From assembly GCF_012223425.1 (NCBI RefSeq), contig NZ_CP038799.1, positions 3,580,249-3,644,248 on the forward strand: a stretch of DNA of 64,000 nt, written 5' to 3'. The notes beneath the pieces are model-generated. The model worked only from the letters and a program-made list of their open reading frames with translations. It made no database searches and was not told where the DNA came from. Source of the DNA: Mycolicibacterium frederiksbergense. GTDB taxonomy: Bacteria > Actinomycetota > Actinomycetes > Mycobacteriales > Mycobacteriaceae. Every line of letters begins with the position of its first letter. Position 1 is the stretch's first letter. Made by a program: the position numbers and the translations under genes. This document shows positions 34,995 to 44,446 of the stretch, one piece after another.

Positions 34995-36487
34995 TGCGCA
35001 TCTGGCGCAGCTGGACCCTGCTCAAGCAGCTGGTCGTCGGCGTCTCGGTGGTGGTGATGCTGGTGGTGGCGACCATCGGAACCATGTCGGTGCTGACGCT
35101 GCGGTCATCGGTGCTGGGCATCATCGATGCCCAGCTGGCGGCCGCGGCGCAGGGCTACGCCAGTTCGGTCACCAAGTACCGCACCACGCCGAGCGCCGAC
35201 GGTGAGCGGCCCGCGCCGGGCGCCATGAAACCGCTGACCCACCTGATCGGCCAGGCGCCCGGCAATGTCGTGGCGCTGATCCAGGACGGACAGGTCGTCG
35301 ATGCCGCGCACTTCCTGGACGGTGCGGCCGAGCCGGCACCGGCAGCGGCCGTCGCCCGGATCGCGGAGATGTCGTGGGCGGACCCGCAACCCCGCACCGT
35401 CGAGCTGCCCGGTCTGGGCTGGTACCGGATGGTCAGCGGTCCCGGAGATGGGAACGAGGTCCTGGTCACCGGGGTGTCACGGACCCCGGCCTGGCAGGCG
35501 ATGGTCCGCGAGACCGCGGTGGTCTCCGTGATGACGCTGCTGGCGCTGGTGGTCACGGCGCTGAGCACGCTGGCCCTGGTGCGGTTCGCACTGCGCCCCC
35601 TGCACCGGGTGTCGGCGACCGCCGCGGAGGTGGCGGCACTGCCGCTGGACCGCGACAACCACGTCATCACCCCGCGGGTGCCCGCCGGTGACACCGATCC
35701 GCGCACCGAGGTCGGGCTCGTCGGGGCCACCCTCAACACCCTGCTCGATCACGTCGAACACGCGCTGTCCGACGTCGCCGCATCGGACCGCCGGATGCGC
35801 CAGTTCATCACCGATGCCAGCCATGAGCTGCGCACCCCGCTGGCCGCCATCCACGGTTACGCGGAGCTGACCCGGCAGGACAGCGCATCGCTTCCGAAGA
35901 TGACCGAGTACGCGCTGGCCCGTATCGAGGGGGAGGCCAGCCGGATGGCCACGCTGGTCGCCGACCTGCTGCTGCTGGCCCGCCTGGACGAGGGTCAGGA
36001 CCTGGATCGCACGGAGGTCGACCTCACCGAACTGGTGACCGACGCCGTCAACGACGCGGCGGTGTCCGCGCCGTCGCACCGCTGGCTGGTCGAGGTGCCC
36101 GACCATCCGGTGTGGGTGCTCGGTGACCGGGCCCGGCTGCACCAGACGATCGCGAACCTGCTGTCCAACGCCCGGGTGCACACGCCGGAAGGCACCACCG
36201 TGCGGACGTCGATCGTCGCCGGCCGGGCGCAGATCGATCTGACCGTCGCCGATGACGGACCCGGCATCGACGCCGACCTGCTGCCGCACCTGTTCGAACG
36301 ATTCGTGCGCGCCGACAAGTCGCGATCCCGGGAGGCCGGCAGTTTCGGCCTCGGCCTGTCCATCGTATCGTCCATCGTCGAGGCACACGGCGGCTCCATC
36401 GATGCTCAATCAGGTTCGGGGCGAACAGCTTTCATCATGCGTATCCCCACCGTCGAGGCGACGGCCTACAGCCCGATGCGCCGGTAG
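34991..36487 (+). CDS. Sensor histidine kinase (partner of the OmpR-type regulator)
   Basis: 498 aa. TM1 about residues 12-37, an extracytoplasmic sensor about 38-175, TM2 about 178-198, HAMP, phospho-acceptor His278 (FITDASHELRTPLAAI), and an ATPase domain (ANLLSNARVHTP, DDGPGIDADLL, SFGLGLSIV). It is coupled to the regulator by a 4-bp overlap. The 3' end overlaps accD3 by 22 bp. Confidence 0.9.
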   Translation: MMRIWRSWTLLKQLVVGVSVVVMLVVATIGTMSVLTLRSSVLGIIDAQLAAAAQGYASSVTKYRTTPSADGERPAPGAMKPLTHLIGQAPGNVVALIQDGQVVDAAHFLDGAAEPAPAAAVARIAEMSWADPQPRTVELPGLGWYRMVSGPGDGNEVLVTGVSRTPAWQAMVRETAVVSVMTLLALVVTALSTLALVRFALRPLHRVSATAAEVAALPLDRDNHVITPRVPAGDTDPRTEVGLVGATLNTLLDHVEHALSDVAASDRRMRQFITDASHELRTPLAAIHGYAELTRQDSASLPKMTEYALARIEGEASRMATLVADLLLLARLDEGQDLDRTEVDLTELVTDAVNDAAVSAPSHRWLVEVPDHPVWVLGDRARLHQTIANLLSNARVHTPEGTTVRTSIVAGRAQIDLTVADDGPGIDADLLPHLFERFVRADKSRSREAGSFGLGLSIVSSIVEAHGGSIDAQSGSGRTAFIMRIPTVEATAYSPMRR

Positions 36488-37920
36488 CGGTGCAGCCGGG
36501 TGCCGACCCGTTCGATATCGGACATGGCGCGCAGCCGGTACAACTCGCCGGCGATGGACGCCGACAGCCGTGCGGTGAAGGCCATCGGTTCGTCGGCGGC
36601 GTCGGGTTGCTCGGGGACGATGACGTCGACGATCCCGGTGCGCAGCAGATCGGCCGACCGGATGCCTTGAGCGGCAGACAGTTCCGGCGCGTGATCGGTG
36701 TCGCGGAACACGATGGCGCTGGCGCCTTCCGGCGGCAGCGGCGCCAGCCAGCCGTGCTGGGCGGCCAGCACCCGGTCGGCGGGCACCATCGCCAACGCCG
36801 GGCCGCCGCTGCCCTGGCCGAGCAGCACCGACACCGTGGGGACCTGCAGCGTCACCAATTCGGCCAGGCAGCGCGCGATCTCGCCGGCCAGGCCGTCCTG
36901 CTCGGCCTCGACCGACAGCGCCGGGCCCGCGGTGTCGATGAACGACACCAGCGGCAACCGCAGACCGGCGGCCAGCGCCATCCCGCGGCGCGCCTCCCGC
37001 AGCGCCTCCGGGCCCAGCATCCCGAGGCGGCGCTGGCCGAGCACGACCGCGGGCTGTCCGCCGAACCGGGCCAGCGCCAGCAGCGTCTGACCGGAACTGG
37101 TGTTGGTCGCGCTCAGCACCACCGGGTCGGTCGCGCCGTGCCGCAGCACATACTCGGCGCCCGGGCGGTCGGGCCGCCGGGAGGCCAGCACCGAATCCCA
37201 GGCCGGGATGTCGGGAATGTCGGGGAGTTCGGGGGCAGGCGGCGGCGGGCCGGGCGGATCGAGGATCACCGCCAGCGTGCGGTTGAGCACCGCACGCAGC
37301 ACCTGCAGCGTCACCACCCCGTCGATGACGCCGTGCCGGTACAGGTTCTCCGCGGTCTGCACCCCGGGCGGGAACTTCTCGCCGTAGAGATGCTCGTACA
37401 CCCGGGGGCCGAGGAACCCGATCAGCGCGCCGGGCTCGGCGGCGGTGACGTGTCCGAGCGAACCCCAGGACGCGAACACCCCGCCGGTGGTGGGGTGGCG
37501 CAGATAGACGATGTAGGGCAGATGCTCGCGCTTGTGCAGCTCGACCGCGGCCGCGATCTTGACCATCTGCAGGAAGGCGACGGTGCCCTCCTGCATGCGG
37601 GTGCCGCCCGAGGCGGGAGAGGCCAGCAACGGTAACCGCTCGGCGGTGGCACGGGTGATCGCCGCGGTGATCCGCTCGGCCGCGGCCACCCCGATCGACC
37701 CGGCCAGGAAGTCGAACTCGCAGGCCAGCACGGCCACCCGCCGCCCGAACACGGTGCCCTCTCCGGTCAGCACCGATTCGTCCAGACCCGATTTCGCGGC
37801 CGCCGCGGCCAGTTCCGCGCGATAGGTTTCGGACTGGGCAACCTGCAGGGGAGCGCTGTCCCAACTGCGGAAGGAACCCTCGTCGAGGACGGCATCACGT
37901 AGTGCCAGCGCGCTGCTCAC
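36466..37920 (-). CDS. accD3: Acyl-CoA carboxylase carboxyltransferase AccD3
   Basis: 484 aa (M. tuberculosis AccD3 about 495). It has both halves of a crotonase-fold carboxyltransferase: an N-lobe with SPASGGTRMQEGTVAFLQM (acyl-CoA oxyanion) and a C-lobe with FIDTAGPALSVEAEQDGLAG (carboxybiotin). It differs from AccD4-6 in resembling the fused AccDA type. It transfers CO2 from biotin to an acyl-CoA; the substrate is not established. GTG start with a TAGCCT -10 6 nt upstream (leaderless). Confidence 0.88.
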   Translation of the reverse strand: MSSALALRDAVLDEGSFRSWDSAPLQVAQSETYRAELAAAAAKSGLDESVLTGEGTVFGRRVAVLACEFDFLAGSIGVAAAERITAAITRATAERLPLLASPASGGTRMQEGTVAFLQMVKIAAAVELHKREHLPYIVYLRHPTTGGVFASWGSLGHVTAAEPGALIGFLGPRVYEHLYGEKFPPGVQTAENLYRHGVIDGVVTLQVLRAVLNRTLAVILDPPGPPPPAPELPDIPDIPAWDSVLASRRPDRPGAEYVLRHGATDPVVLSATNTSSGQTLLALARFGGQPAVVLGQRRLGMLGPEALREARRGMALAAGLRLPLVSFIDTAGPALSVEAEQDGLAGEIARCLAELVTLQVPTVSVLLGQGSGGPALAMVPADRVLAAQHGWLAPLPPEGASAIVFRDTDHAPELSAAQGIRSADLLRTGIVDVIVPEQPDAADEPMAFTARLSASIAGELYRLRAMSDIERVGTRLHRYRRIGL

Positions 37921-37926
37921 ACGAGA

Positions 37927-37939
37927 AGGCTAATAGGCT
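37927..37939. promoter_or_regulatory. Back-to-back leaderless promoters accD3/echA6
   Basis: Minus-strand TAGCCT (37932-37927) lies 6 nt before the accD3 GTG. Plus-strand TAGGCT (37934-37939) lies 7 nt before the echA6 ATG. The two hexamers are separated by a single base within a 26-bp intergenic region. Confidence 0.55.
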
Positions 37940-37946
37940 GGGGTCC

Positions 37947-38681
37947 ATGATTGGAGTGACCCGCGACGGCAACGTCGTCACCCTGGAAATGCAGCGCCCC
38001 GAGCGCCGCAACGCACTCAACGCCGCACTCGTCGACGGACTGCGGGAAGAGATCGAGAAGGCCGCCGTGTCGGATGCCCGCGCCATCGTGCTGACCGGGC
38101 AGGGCTCGGTGTTCAGCGCCGGCGCCGATCTGTCCGACGCCGAGGGCGTGGCACAGGAACTGCCGGACAAGATCACGGCCTTGAACCTGGCCATCGATGG
38201 CAGCCCGGTGCCCGTCGTGGCGGCGCTCAACGGGCCCGCGATCGGCGCCGGGGTCATCCTGTCGATGATCTGCGATCTGCGGGTCGGCGCGCCCGGCACC
38301 TACTTCCAGTTCCCGATCGCCAAGTACGGTCTGGCACTCGACAACTGGTCGATCCGACGGCTGGTGTCGCTGGTCGGGCACGGCCGGGCCCGGGCCATGC
38401 TGATCGCCGCCGAGCGCCTCGAGCTGGACACCGCGACGCAGACCGGCATGGTCAACCGGGTCGGCGACCTTGCCGACGCTCAGGCCTGGGCGGCCGAGAT
38501 CGCCGGTTACGCGCCGCTCTCGGTCGCGCACTCCAAGCGTGTCCTCAACGACGACGGCGCCTACGAGGAGCCATGGCCCGCGCACAAGGAGGGCTTCGAA
38601 AAGGCCTGGGCCAGCCCGGACGTGATCGAAGCCCAGGTCGCCCGGATCGAGAAGCGCTCCCCGAACTTCTTCGGCGCCTGA
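37947..38681 (+). CDS. echA6: Enoyl-CoA hydratase-like protein EchA6
   Basis: 244 aa crotonase fold (M. tuberculosis EchA6 243). The oxyanion-hole region is VFSAGADLSDAEG and LNGPAIGAGVILSMICDLRV. As in EchA6, the second glutamate of true hydratases is not evident in the IAKYGLALDNWSIRRL region, fitting the known non-catalytic acyl-CoA shuttle role for FAS-II and mycolic acids. The ATG at 37947 is chosen from the TAGGCT -10. The stop overlaps the next gene by one base (TGATG). Confidence 0.92.
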   Translation: MIGVTRDGNVVTLEMQRPERRNALNAALVDGLREEIEKAAVSDARAIVLTGQGSVFSAGADLSDAEGVAQELPDKITALNLAIDGSPVPVVAALNGPAIGAGVILSMICDLRVGAPGTYFQFPIAKYGLALDNWSIRRLVSLVGHGRARAMLIAAERLELDTATQTGMVNRVGDLADAQAWAAEIAGYAPLSVAHSKRVLNDDGAYEEPWPAHKEGFEKAWASPDVIEAQVARIEKRSPNFFGA

Positions 38682-39775
38682 TGTTCGCGCAGGCGGCCCG
38701 GTTGCTGGGCGGCACCGCGGCGGTCGTCGCCGGTGGCTGGGTGCTGCGGGCGGTGCAGGGCGCACCGTCGGCGCTCGGTGCCGCCGACATCGGCCCGGCG
38801 GCCAAGAAGTCCCCGAACTATGACGGCGGTGTCTTCGTCAACCGGGAACCGGCCTCGCCGGCGCAGCTGACCAGAGCCGACCAGTTCGCGCTGGTGCGCG
38901 ACATCCTGAGCGGCGGTCAGCAGCAGCGTCCGCCGCGGGAGATCCCGCTGGTCCGCCCCGCCGTCGACATGCCGCCCGCGGATCTGGGGGTCACCTGGTA
39001 CGGGCATTCGTCGGCACTCATCGAGGTCGACGGCTACCGGGTGCTGGCCGACCCGGTGTGGAGCGAACGATGCTCACCGTCCCGGGTGATCGGGCCTCAG
39101 CGCCTGCACCCGGTGCCCGCCGAACTCGACGAGTTGCCGGCCATCGACGCGGTGATCATCAGCCACGACCACTACGACCACCTCGATATCGACACCATCA
39201 AGGCGTTGGCCCGGGCCCAGCGCGCCAAGTTCTACGTGCCGCTCGGCATCGGTGCACACCTGCGCACCTGGGGCCTGCCGCCGGAGCGGATCGTGGAACT
39301 GGACTGGGACGAGGGCGCCGAGCTCGGGTCGATACGGCTGGTGTGCACCCCGGCGCGGCATTTCTCCGGCCGCTTTCTGACCCGCAATGTGACGCTCTGG
39401 TCGTCCTGGGCGGTGATCGGTCCGCGGCACCGCGTCTTCTTCGGCGGCGACACCGGGTACACGCCCGGTTTCACCGGGATCGGGGACGCCTACGGGCCGT
39501 TCGACCTGACCCTCATGCCGATCGGGGCGTATCACCCGGGCTGGCCGGACATCCACATGAACCCGGAGGAAGCGGTGCGCGCCCACCGCGACGTCACCGA
39601 CACCGGGCTGCTGGTGCCGATCCACTGGGCGACATTCCGGCTGGCGCCGCACCCGTGGTCGGAGCCGGTGGAGCGGATGTTGCGCGCGGCCGCCGCCGAG
39701 GGGGTGCCGGTGGCGACGCCGAAACCGGGACAGCTGGTCAGTGCATCCTCGATCAACCCATGGTGGCGGGACTGA
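38681..39775 (+). CDS. Metallo-beta-lactamase-fold hydrolase (Rv0906 homologue)
   Basis: 364 aa. An N-terminal hydrophobic segment (RLLGGTAAVVAGGWVLRAV) suggests membrane anchoring or export. The MBL core is clear: WYGHSSALIEVDGYRVLADP, metal motif ISHDHYDHLD, TPARHFSGRF, FFGGDTGYTPGF and the late His in VPIHWATF. This is the UlaG/NAPE-PLD-like group, which includes phosphodiesterases acting on phospholipids. The substrate is unknown. The start overlaps the echA6 stop. Confidence 0.87.
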   Translation: MFAQAARLLGGTAAVVAGGWVLRAVQGAPSALGAADIGPAAKKSPNYDGGVFVNREPASPAQLTRADQFALVRDILSGGQQQRPPREIPLVRPAVDMPPADLGVTWYGHSSALIEVDGYRVLADPVWSERCSPSRVIGPQRLHPVPAELDELPAIDAVIISHDHYDHLDIDTIKALARAQRAKFYVPLGIGAHLRTWGLPPERIVELDWDEGAELGSIRLVCTPARHFSGRFLTRNVTLWSSWAVIGPRHRVFFGGDTGYTPGFTGIGDAYGPFDLTLMPIGAYHPGWPDIHMNPEEAVRAHRDVTDTGLLVPIHWATFRLAPHPWSEPVERMLRAAAAEGVPVATPKPGQLVSASSINPWWRD

Positions 39776-39780
39776 CCCGA

Positions 39781-39786
39781 TAGCGT
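39781..39786 (+). promoter_or_regulatory. -10 hexamer of the serine hydrolase gene
   Basis: TAGCGT, 7 nt before GTG 39794. Leaderless start predicted. Confidence 0.5.
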
Positions 39787-39793
39787 TGACGCC

Positions 39794-41362
39794 GTGAGAC
39801 TGATCTTGAGTGTCGGCGCGGCTGCCGTGCTGCTGGCCGGATGCGGAACGCCCACCACGGATCCGCCGGGCACGACGTCGGCAGGTTCCATCGAGTCGCC
39901 CGCCCCGGTGCCGCCGCTGGTCCCGGCGATGCCGTTGCCGCGCAACGCGGTCGAGAACGCGGTGTCCGAGCTGGACGAGTTGGCCGCCGACCTGATGGAG
40001 AAGTCGGGTGTGCCCGGAATGGCGGTCGCCGTGGTGCACAAGGGAAAAGCGATCTACGCCAAGGGGTTCGGTGTACGCGACGTGCGGTCCGCCGAGCCGG
40101 TGGACCCGGACACCGTCTTCCAGCTGGCGTCGCTGTCCAAACCGGTGAGTGCCACCGTGGTGGCCCGGCAGGTCAGCGAGCAGGCGATCGGGTGGGACAC
40201 CCCGGTGGTGGACGAGCTGCCCTGGTTCGCGCTGTCGGACCCCACCGTCACCCGGATGGTCACCATCGGGGACCTGTTCTCGCACCGCTCCGGGCTGCCC
40301 GATCACGCCGGGGATCAGCTGGAGGACATCGGGTACGACCGCCGCGCCGTGCTGGAGCGCCTGCGCCTGCTTCCGCTCGATCCGTTCCGGATCTCCTATG
40401 CCTACACCAACTTCGGTCTCACCGCGGCCGCGGAGGCGGTGGCCGCCGCGGCCGGCAAACCATGGGACCAGCTTGGCGAGGAGACACTGTTCGCCCCGCT
40501 CGGAATGGCCTCCACCAGTTACCGTTTCGCCGACTACGAATCCAGGGCCAACCGGGCGGTGGGGCACACCCGGATCGCTGACGGCGAATACCGGCCGCAG
40601 TATGTGCGCGACGCCGATCAGCAGGCGCCCGCCGGTGGGGTGAGTTCCTCGGTCAACGACATGACGCGCTGGATGGCGATGGTGCTGGGGGAGGGCAGCC
40701 ACCGCGGGCAGCGGGTGATCGCCGCGGCGGCGCTGTTGCCCGCCACCACGCCGCAGGTGGTGTCCAGCCGGGCCACCGAGCCCGCGATGAGGTCGGGCTT
40801 CTACGGTTACGGGTTCAACGTGGGCACCACCTCGGGCGCGCGCATGGAGCTGAGCCACTCCGGTGCCTTCCAGCTCGGCGCGGGGACGAACGTCCTCATG
40901 CTGCCCTCGGCCGAGGTGGGCATCGTGGCCCTGACGAACGGGACGATGTCGGGTGTGCCGGAAGCCCTGACCGCGCAGTTCGCGGATCTGGTGCAGTTCG
41001 GCGAGATCCGGGAACCCTGGTATGACCTCTACCGGTCCAAGCTTCTGCCGATGAGCGATCCGGTGGGCTCGCTGGTCGGATCGCAGCCGCCGTCCACACC
41101 GCTACCGGCAGCGGCCTTGTCGACCTATACCGGCACCTACGGCAACGATTACTGGGGGCCGGCGCGGATCTCCGAGCGTGATGGCCAGTTGCACCTCGCC
41201 CTCGGTCCGAAGCTGGACGTGCCGCTGACCCACTGGGACGGCAACGTGTTCACCTTCACGATGGTCACCGAGAACGCACCGCCGGGGACGATCTCGAAGG
41301 CCACCTTCGACGGGGACTCGCTCACGCTCGAGTACTTCGATGAGGCGGTATTCATCAAGTGA
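39794..41362 (+). CDS. Beta-lactamase-family serine hydrolase lipoprotein (Rv0907 homologue)
   Basis: 522 aa. A lipoprotein signal (VGAAAVLLAGC) places it on the outer face of the membrane. Class C-like/esterase core: catalytic Ser113-x-x-Lys116 (LASLSKPVSA), Tyr204 in YTN and the late HSG (LSHSGAFQLG). A C-terminal lipocalin-like extension follows (about residues 430-522). Members are D,D-peptidases, esterases or aminopeptidases rather than necessarily beta-lactamases. The stop overlaps the ctpE GTG (GTGA). Confidence 0.87.
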   Translation: MRLILSVGAAAVLLAGCGTPTTDPPGTTSAGSIESPAPVPPLVPAMPLPRNAVENAVSELDELAADLMEKSGVPGMAVAVVHKGKAIYAKGFGVRDVRSAEPVDPDTVFQLASLSKPVSATVVARQVSEQAIGWDTPVVDELPWFALSDPTVTRMVTIGDLFSHRSGLPDHAGDQLEDIGYDRRAVLERLRLLPLDPFRISYAYTNFGLTAAAEAVAAAAGKPWDQLGEETLFAPLGMASTSYRFADYESRANRAVGHTRIADGEYRPQYVRDADQQAPAGGVSSSVNDMTRWMAMVLGEGSHRGQRVIAAAALLPATTPQVVSSRATEPAMRSGFYGYGFNVGTTSGARMELSHSGAFQLGAGTNVLMLPSAEVGIVALTNGTMSGVPEALTAQFADLVQFGEIREPWYDLYRSKLLPMSDPVGSLVGSQPPSTPLPAAALSTYTGTYGNDYWGPARISERDGQLHLALGPKLDVPLTHWDGNVFTFTMVTENAPPGTISKATFDGDSLTLEYFDEAVFIK

Positions 41363-43731
41363 CGACCATGATGTCAGGCCTGTCCGATGCCGAGGTCGCC
41401 CAGCGGGTGGCCGACGGCCAGACCAATGACGTGCCGACCAGGGCGGCACGCAGCGTCTCGGAGATCGTGCGCGCCAACGTCTTCACCCGCATCAACGCGA
41501 TCCTCGGCGTGCTGTTCGCGATTGTGGTGGCCACCGGCTCGCTGATCAACGGGCTGTTCGGGCTGCTGATCGTCGCCAACAGTGCCATCGGCATCATCCA
41601 GGAACTGCGTGCCAAGCAGACCCTGGACAAGCTGGCCATCGTCGGGCAGGCCAAACCGGTGGTGCGCAGGCAGTCCGGGACCCGCGCGCTCGCGCCCAGC
41701 GAAGTGGTCCTCGGCGACATCATCGAGGTGGGTCCGGGAGACCAGATCACCGTCGACGGGGAAGTGCTGGAGGAGAACAACCTTGAGGTCGACGAGTCGC
41801 TGCTGACCGGTGAGGCCGACCCGATGGCCAAGGACCCCGGGGACAAGGTGATGTCGGGCAGCTTCGTGGTCGCCGGCTCCGGCGCCTACCGGGCCACCAA
41901 GGTCGGGCGGGAGGCCTACGCCGCCCAGCTCGCCGAGGAAGCCAGCAAGTTCACCTTGGTGAAATCGGAACTGCGCAGCGGGATCAACAAGATCCTGCAG
42001 TTCATCACCTACTTGCTCTGGCCCGCCGGCGCGCTGATCATCTACACCCAGCTGTTCACCACCGACGCGGGCTGGCGGGAATCGGTGCTCCGGATGGTCG
42101 GCGCACTGGTGCCGATGGTGCCCGAAGGCCTGGTGCTGATGACCTCCATCGCGTTCGCCGTCGGCGTGGTGCGACTCGGGCAGCGTCAGTGCCTGGTGCA
42201 GGAACTGCCCGCCATCGAGGGGCTGGCCCGCGTCGATGTGGTGTGCGCCGACAAGACCGGCACGCTGACCGAGAACGGTATGCGGTTGTCCGAACTCAAG
42301 TCGCTCAACGAGACTGACAGCTCGTCCGTGCTGGCCCAACTGGCCGCCGATGACGCGCGCCCGAACGCCAGCATGGCGGCCATCGCCGAGGCCTACGGCG
42401 CCGCGCCCGGCTGGACGGCCACCGCGGCGGCGCCGTTCAAGTCGGCCACCAAGTGGAGCGGCACGTCCTACGGCGAGCACGGCAACTGGGTGATCGGCGC
42501 CCCCGACGTGCTGCTCGACCCGGCCTCGCAGGAGGCGCAAGAGGCCGAGCGGATCGGTGCGCAGGGCCTGCGGGTGCTGCTGCTGGGGTCGTGCGAGCAC
42601 GCGGTGGACGCCCCGGACGCACCGGGGGCCGTCACCCCGGCCGCGCTCGTCATCCTGGAACAGCGGGTGCGTCCGGATGCCCGCGACACCCTGGATTACT
42701 TTGCCTCCCAGCAGGTCACGGTCAAGGTGATCTCCGGGGACAACGCCAAATCGGTGGGCGCGGTGGCCGGGACGCTCGGCCTGCACGGTGAGACGCTCGA
42801 CGCCCGTCAGCTGCCCGAGAGCTCCGATGAGCTGGCCGCCGCCGTCGAGCAGTACACCACCTTCGGCCGGGTGCGCCCGGACCAGAAGCGGGCCATGGTG
42901 CACGCCCTGCAGTCCCGCGGGCACACGGTGGCGATGACCGGTGACGGCGTCAACGACGTACTGGCGCTCAAGGACGCCGATATCGGCGTGGCGATGGGGT
43001 CGGGCAGCTCGGCGTCCCGGGCGGTGGCCCAGATCGTGTTGCTGGACAACAAGTTCGCGACACTGCCCCATGTGGTGGGGGAGGGCCGCCGGGTGATCGG
43101 CAATATCGAGCGGGTCTCCAACCTGTTCCTCACCAAGACGGTCTACTCGGTGCTGCTGGCTGCACTCGTCGGCATCGGCGGTGTGTCGGCCAAGTTGTTC
43201 GGGTCGGATCCGCTGCCGTACCCGTTCCAGCCGATCCACGTCACCATCGCGGCCTGGTTCACCATCGGCATCCCGGCGTTCATCCTGTCGCTGGCGCCGA
43301 ACTCCGAACGGGCGCGTCCCGGCTTCGTGCGCCGGGTGATGACCTCGGCGCTGCCCGCGGGCGTCGTGGTCGGGCTGAGCACCTTCATCTCCTACCTGGT
43401 GGCCTATCAGGGCCGGGGCGCCTCCGACGTCGAGCAGGCGCAGGCCTCCACCACGGCGCTGATCACCCTGCTGGTCGGTTCGGTGTGGGTGCTGGCCGTG
43501 GTGGCCCGCCCCTACGAGTGGTGGCGCATCGCGCTGGTCGCGGTGTCCGCGCTGGCCTACGTGGTGATCTTCTCGATACCGCTGGCTCAGCGGACGTTCC
43601 TGCTGGACCCGACCAATGTCGCGCTGACCTCGATGGGGCTGGCCATCGGTGCCGTCGCGGCGGTGATCATCGAGGTGGCCTGGTGGGTGGAGGGCCGGTT
43701 GTCGGGTGAACCCCGCACACTGTGGCGCTAG
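41359..43731 (+). CDS. ctpE: P-type cation ATPase CtpE
   Basis: 790 aa (M. tuberculosis CtpE 797). Actuator TGEADP region (ESLLTGEADPMAKD), phosphorylation site Asp298 in CADKTGTLTENG, hinge TGDGVNDVLALKDADIGVAMG, and about ten TM segments. M. smegmatis CtpE is reported as a calcium transporter needed for cell-surface integrity. It is translationally coupled to the serine hydrolase. Confidence 0.93.
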   Translation: MTTMMSGLSDAEVAQRVADGQTNDVPTRAARSVSEIVRANVFTRINAILGVLFAIVVATGSLINGLFGLLIVANSAIGIIQELRAKQTLDKLAIVGQAKPVVRRQSGTRALAPSEVVLGDIIEVGPGDQITVDGEVLEENNLEVDESLLTGEADPMAKDPGDKVMSGSFVVAGSGAYRATKVGREAYAAQLAEEASKFTLVKSELRSGINKILQFITYLLWPAGALIIYTQLFTTDAGWRESVLRMVGALVPMVPEGLVLMTSIAFAVGVVRLGQRQCLVQELPAIEGLARVDVVCADKTGTLTENGMRLSELKSLNETDSSSVLAQLAADDARPNASMAAIAEAYGAAPGWTATAAAPFKSATKWSGTSYGEHGNWVIGAPDVLLDPASQEAQEAERIGAQGLRVLLLGSCEHAVDAPDAPGAVTPAALVILEQRVRPDARDTLDYFASQQVTVKVISGDNAKSVGAVAGTLGLHGETLDARQLPESSDELAAAVEQYTTFGRVRPDQKRAMVHALQSRGHTVAMTGDGVNDVLALKDADIGVAMGSGSSASRAVAQIVLLDNKFATLPHVVGEGRRVIGNIERVSNLFLTKTVYSVLLAALVGIGGVSAKLFGSDPLPYPFQPIHVTIAAWFTIGIPAFILSLAPNSERARPGFVRRVMTSALPAGVVVGLSTFISYLVAYQGRGASDVEQAQASTTALITLLVGSVWVLAVVARPYEWWRIALVAVSALAYVVIFSIPLAQRTFLLDPTNVALTSMGLAIGAVAAVIIEVAWWVEGRLSGEPRTLWR

Positions 43732-43734
43732 GGT
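43729..43734 (+). promoter_or_regulatory. -10 hexamer of the antitoxin gene
   Basis: TAGGGT, 7 nt before ATG 43742. Its first three bases are the ctpE stop codon. Confidence 0.5.
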
Positions 43735-43741
43735 TGGCGGC

Positions 43742-43999
43742 ATGAGTTTCCTGGACAAGGTGAAGGGCCTGGTGGCCAAGAACGCCGACAAGGTCGATAC
43801 CGCGATCGACAAGGCGGGCGACCTGGTCGACAAGAAGACGCAGGGCAAGTACGCCCAGCACGTGGACAAGGTGCAGGAGGCCGCCAAGAAGGCCGCCCGC
43901 GACCAGGCCGGCACCCCGCCGCCACCGGTGCCGCCCACCCAGCAGTCCGGACAGGTTCCGCCGGCCAACGAGCCGCCGACGGCCCCTCCGGCCTCCTAA
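43742..43999 (+). CDS. Antitoxin (Rv0909 homologue)
   Basis: 85 aa. A lysine/alanine-rich amphipathic N-terminus (MSFLDKVKGLVAKNADKVDT) and a proline-rich tail (about residues 57-85). Rv0909 is annotated as the antitoxin of a pair with Rv0910 and is about 59 aa, so the Pro-rich tail is extra here. It is 3 nt from the toxin gene. The leaderless ATG is supported by TAGGGT. Confidence 0.75.
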   Translation: MSFLDKVKGLVAKNADKVDTAIDKAGDLVDKKTQGKYAQHVDKVQEAAKKAARDQAGTPPPPVPPTQQSGQVPPANEPPTAPPAS

Positions 44000-44002
44000 A
44001 CG

Positions 44003-44434
44003 GTGGCGAAGCTCTCCGTCTCCGTCGACGTCCCACTGTCGCCGGAGCAGGCCTGGGAGGCAGCCTCGGACCTGTCCCGGTTCAAGGAATGGCTGAGCAT
44101 CCACAAGATGTGGCGCTCCGAGCTGCCCGAGACGCTGGACAAGGGCACCGAGATCGAGTCCATCGTCGAGGTCAAGGGCATGCTCAACCGGGTGAAGTGG
44201 ACCATCGTCAACTACAAGCCGCCGGAGTCGATGACGCTCAACGGCAACGGTGTGGGCGGGGTCAAGATCAAGCTGATCGCACGCGTCAAACCGGTCGCCG
44301 AGAGCGCCTCGGTGCAGCTGGACATCCACCTCGGCGGGCCCGCGCTGTTCGGTCCCATCGGCATGGTGGTCGCCGGGGCCTTGAAGAGTGACATCCGGCA
44401 GTCGCTGGACCAGTTCAAGCGGGTCTACTCCTAG
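44003..44434 (+). CDS. SRPBCC-fold toxin (Rv0910 homologue)
   Basis: 143 aa START/polyketide-cyclase-like fold: VSVDVPLSPEQAWEAASDLS, a central sheet and the long C-terminal helix GALKSDIRQSLDQFKRV. Annotated as the toxin of the Rv0909-0910 module; the molecular target is not known, and the fold could equally bind a lipid. It starts 3 nt after the antitoxin. Confidence 0.82.
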   Translation: MAKLSVSVDVPLSPEQAWEAASDLSRFKEWLSIHKMWRSELPETLDKGTEIESIVEVKGMLNRVKWTIVNYKPPESMTLNGNGVGGVKIKLIARVKPVAESASVQLDIHLGGPALFGPIGMVVAGALKSDIRQSLDQFKRVYS

Positions 44435-44446
44435 ATACCCGCCTTC

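Noticed and set aside
41374..43968. 864-codon open frame antisense to ctpE
   Set aside because: Long His/Arg/Gly/Asp-rich antisense frame with no protein-like motifs; an artefact of high GC opposite a real gene.
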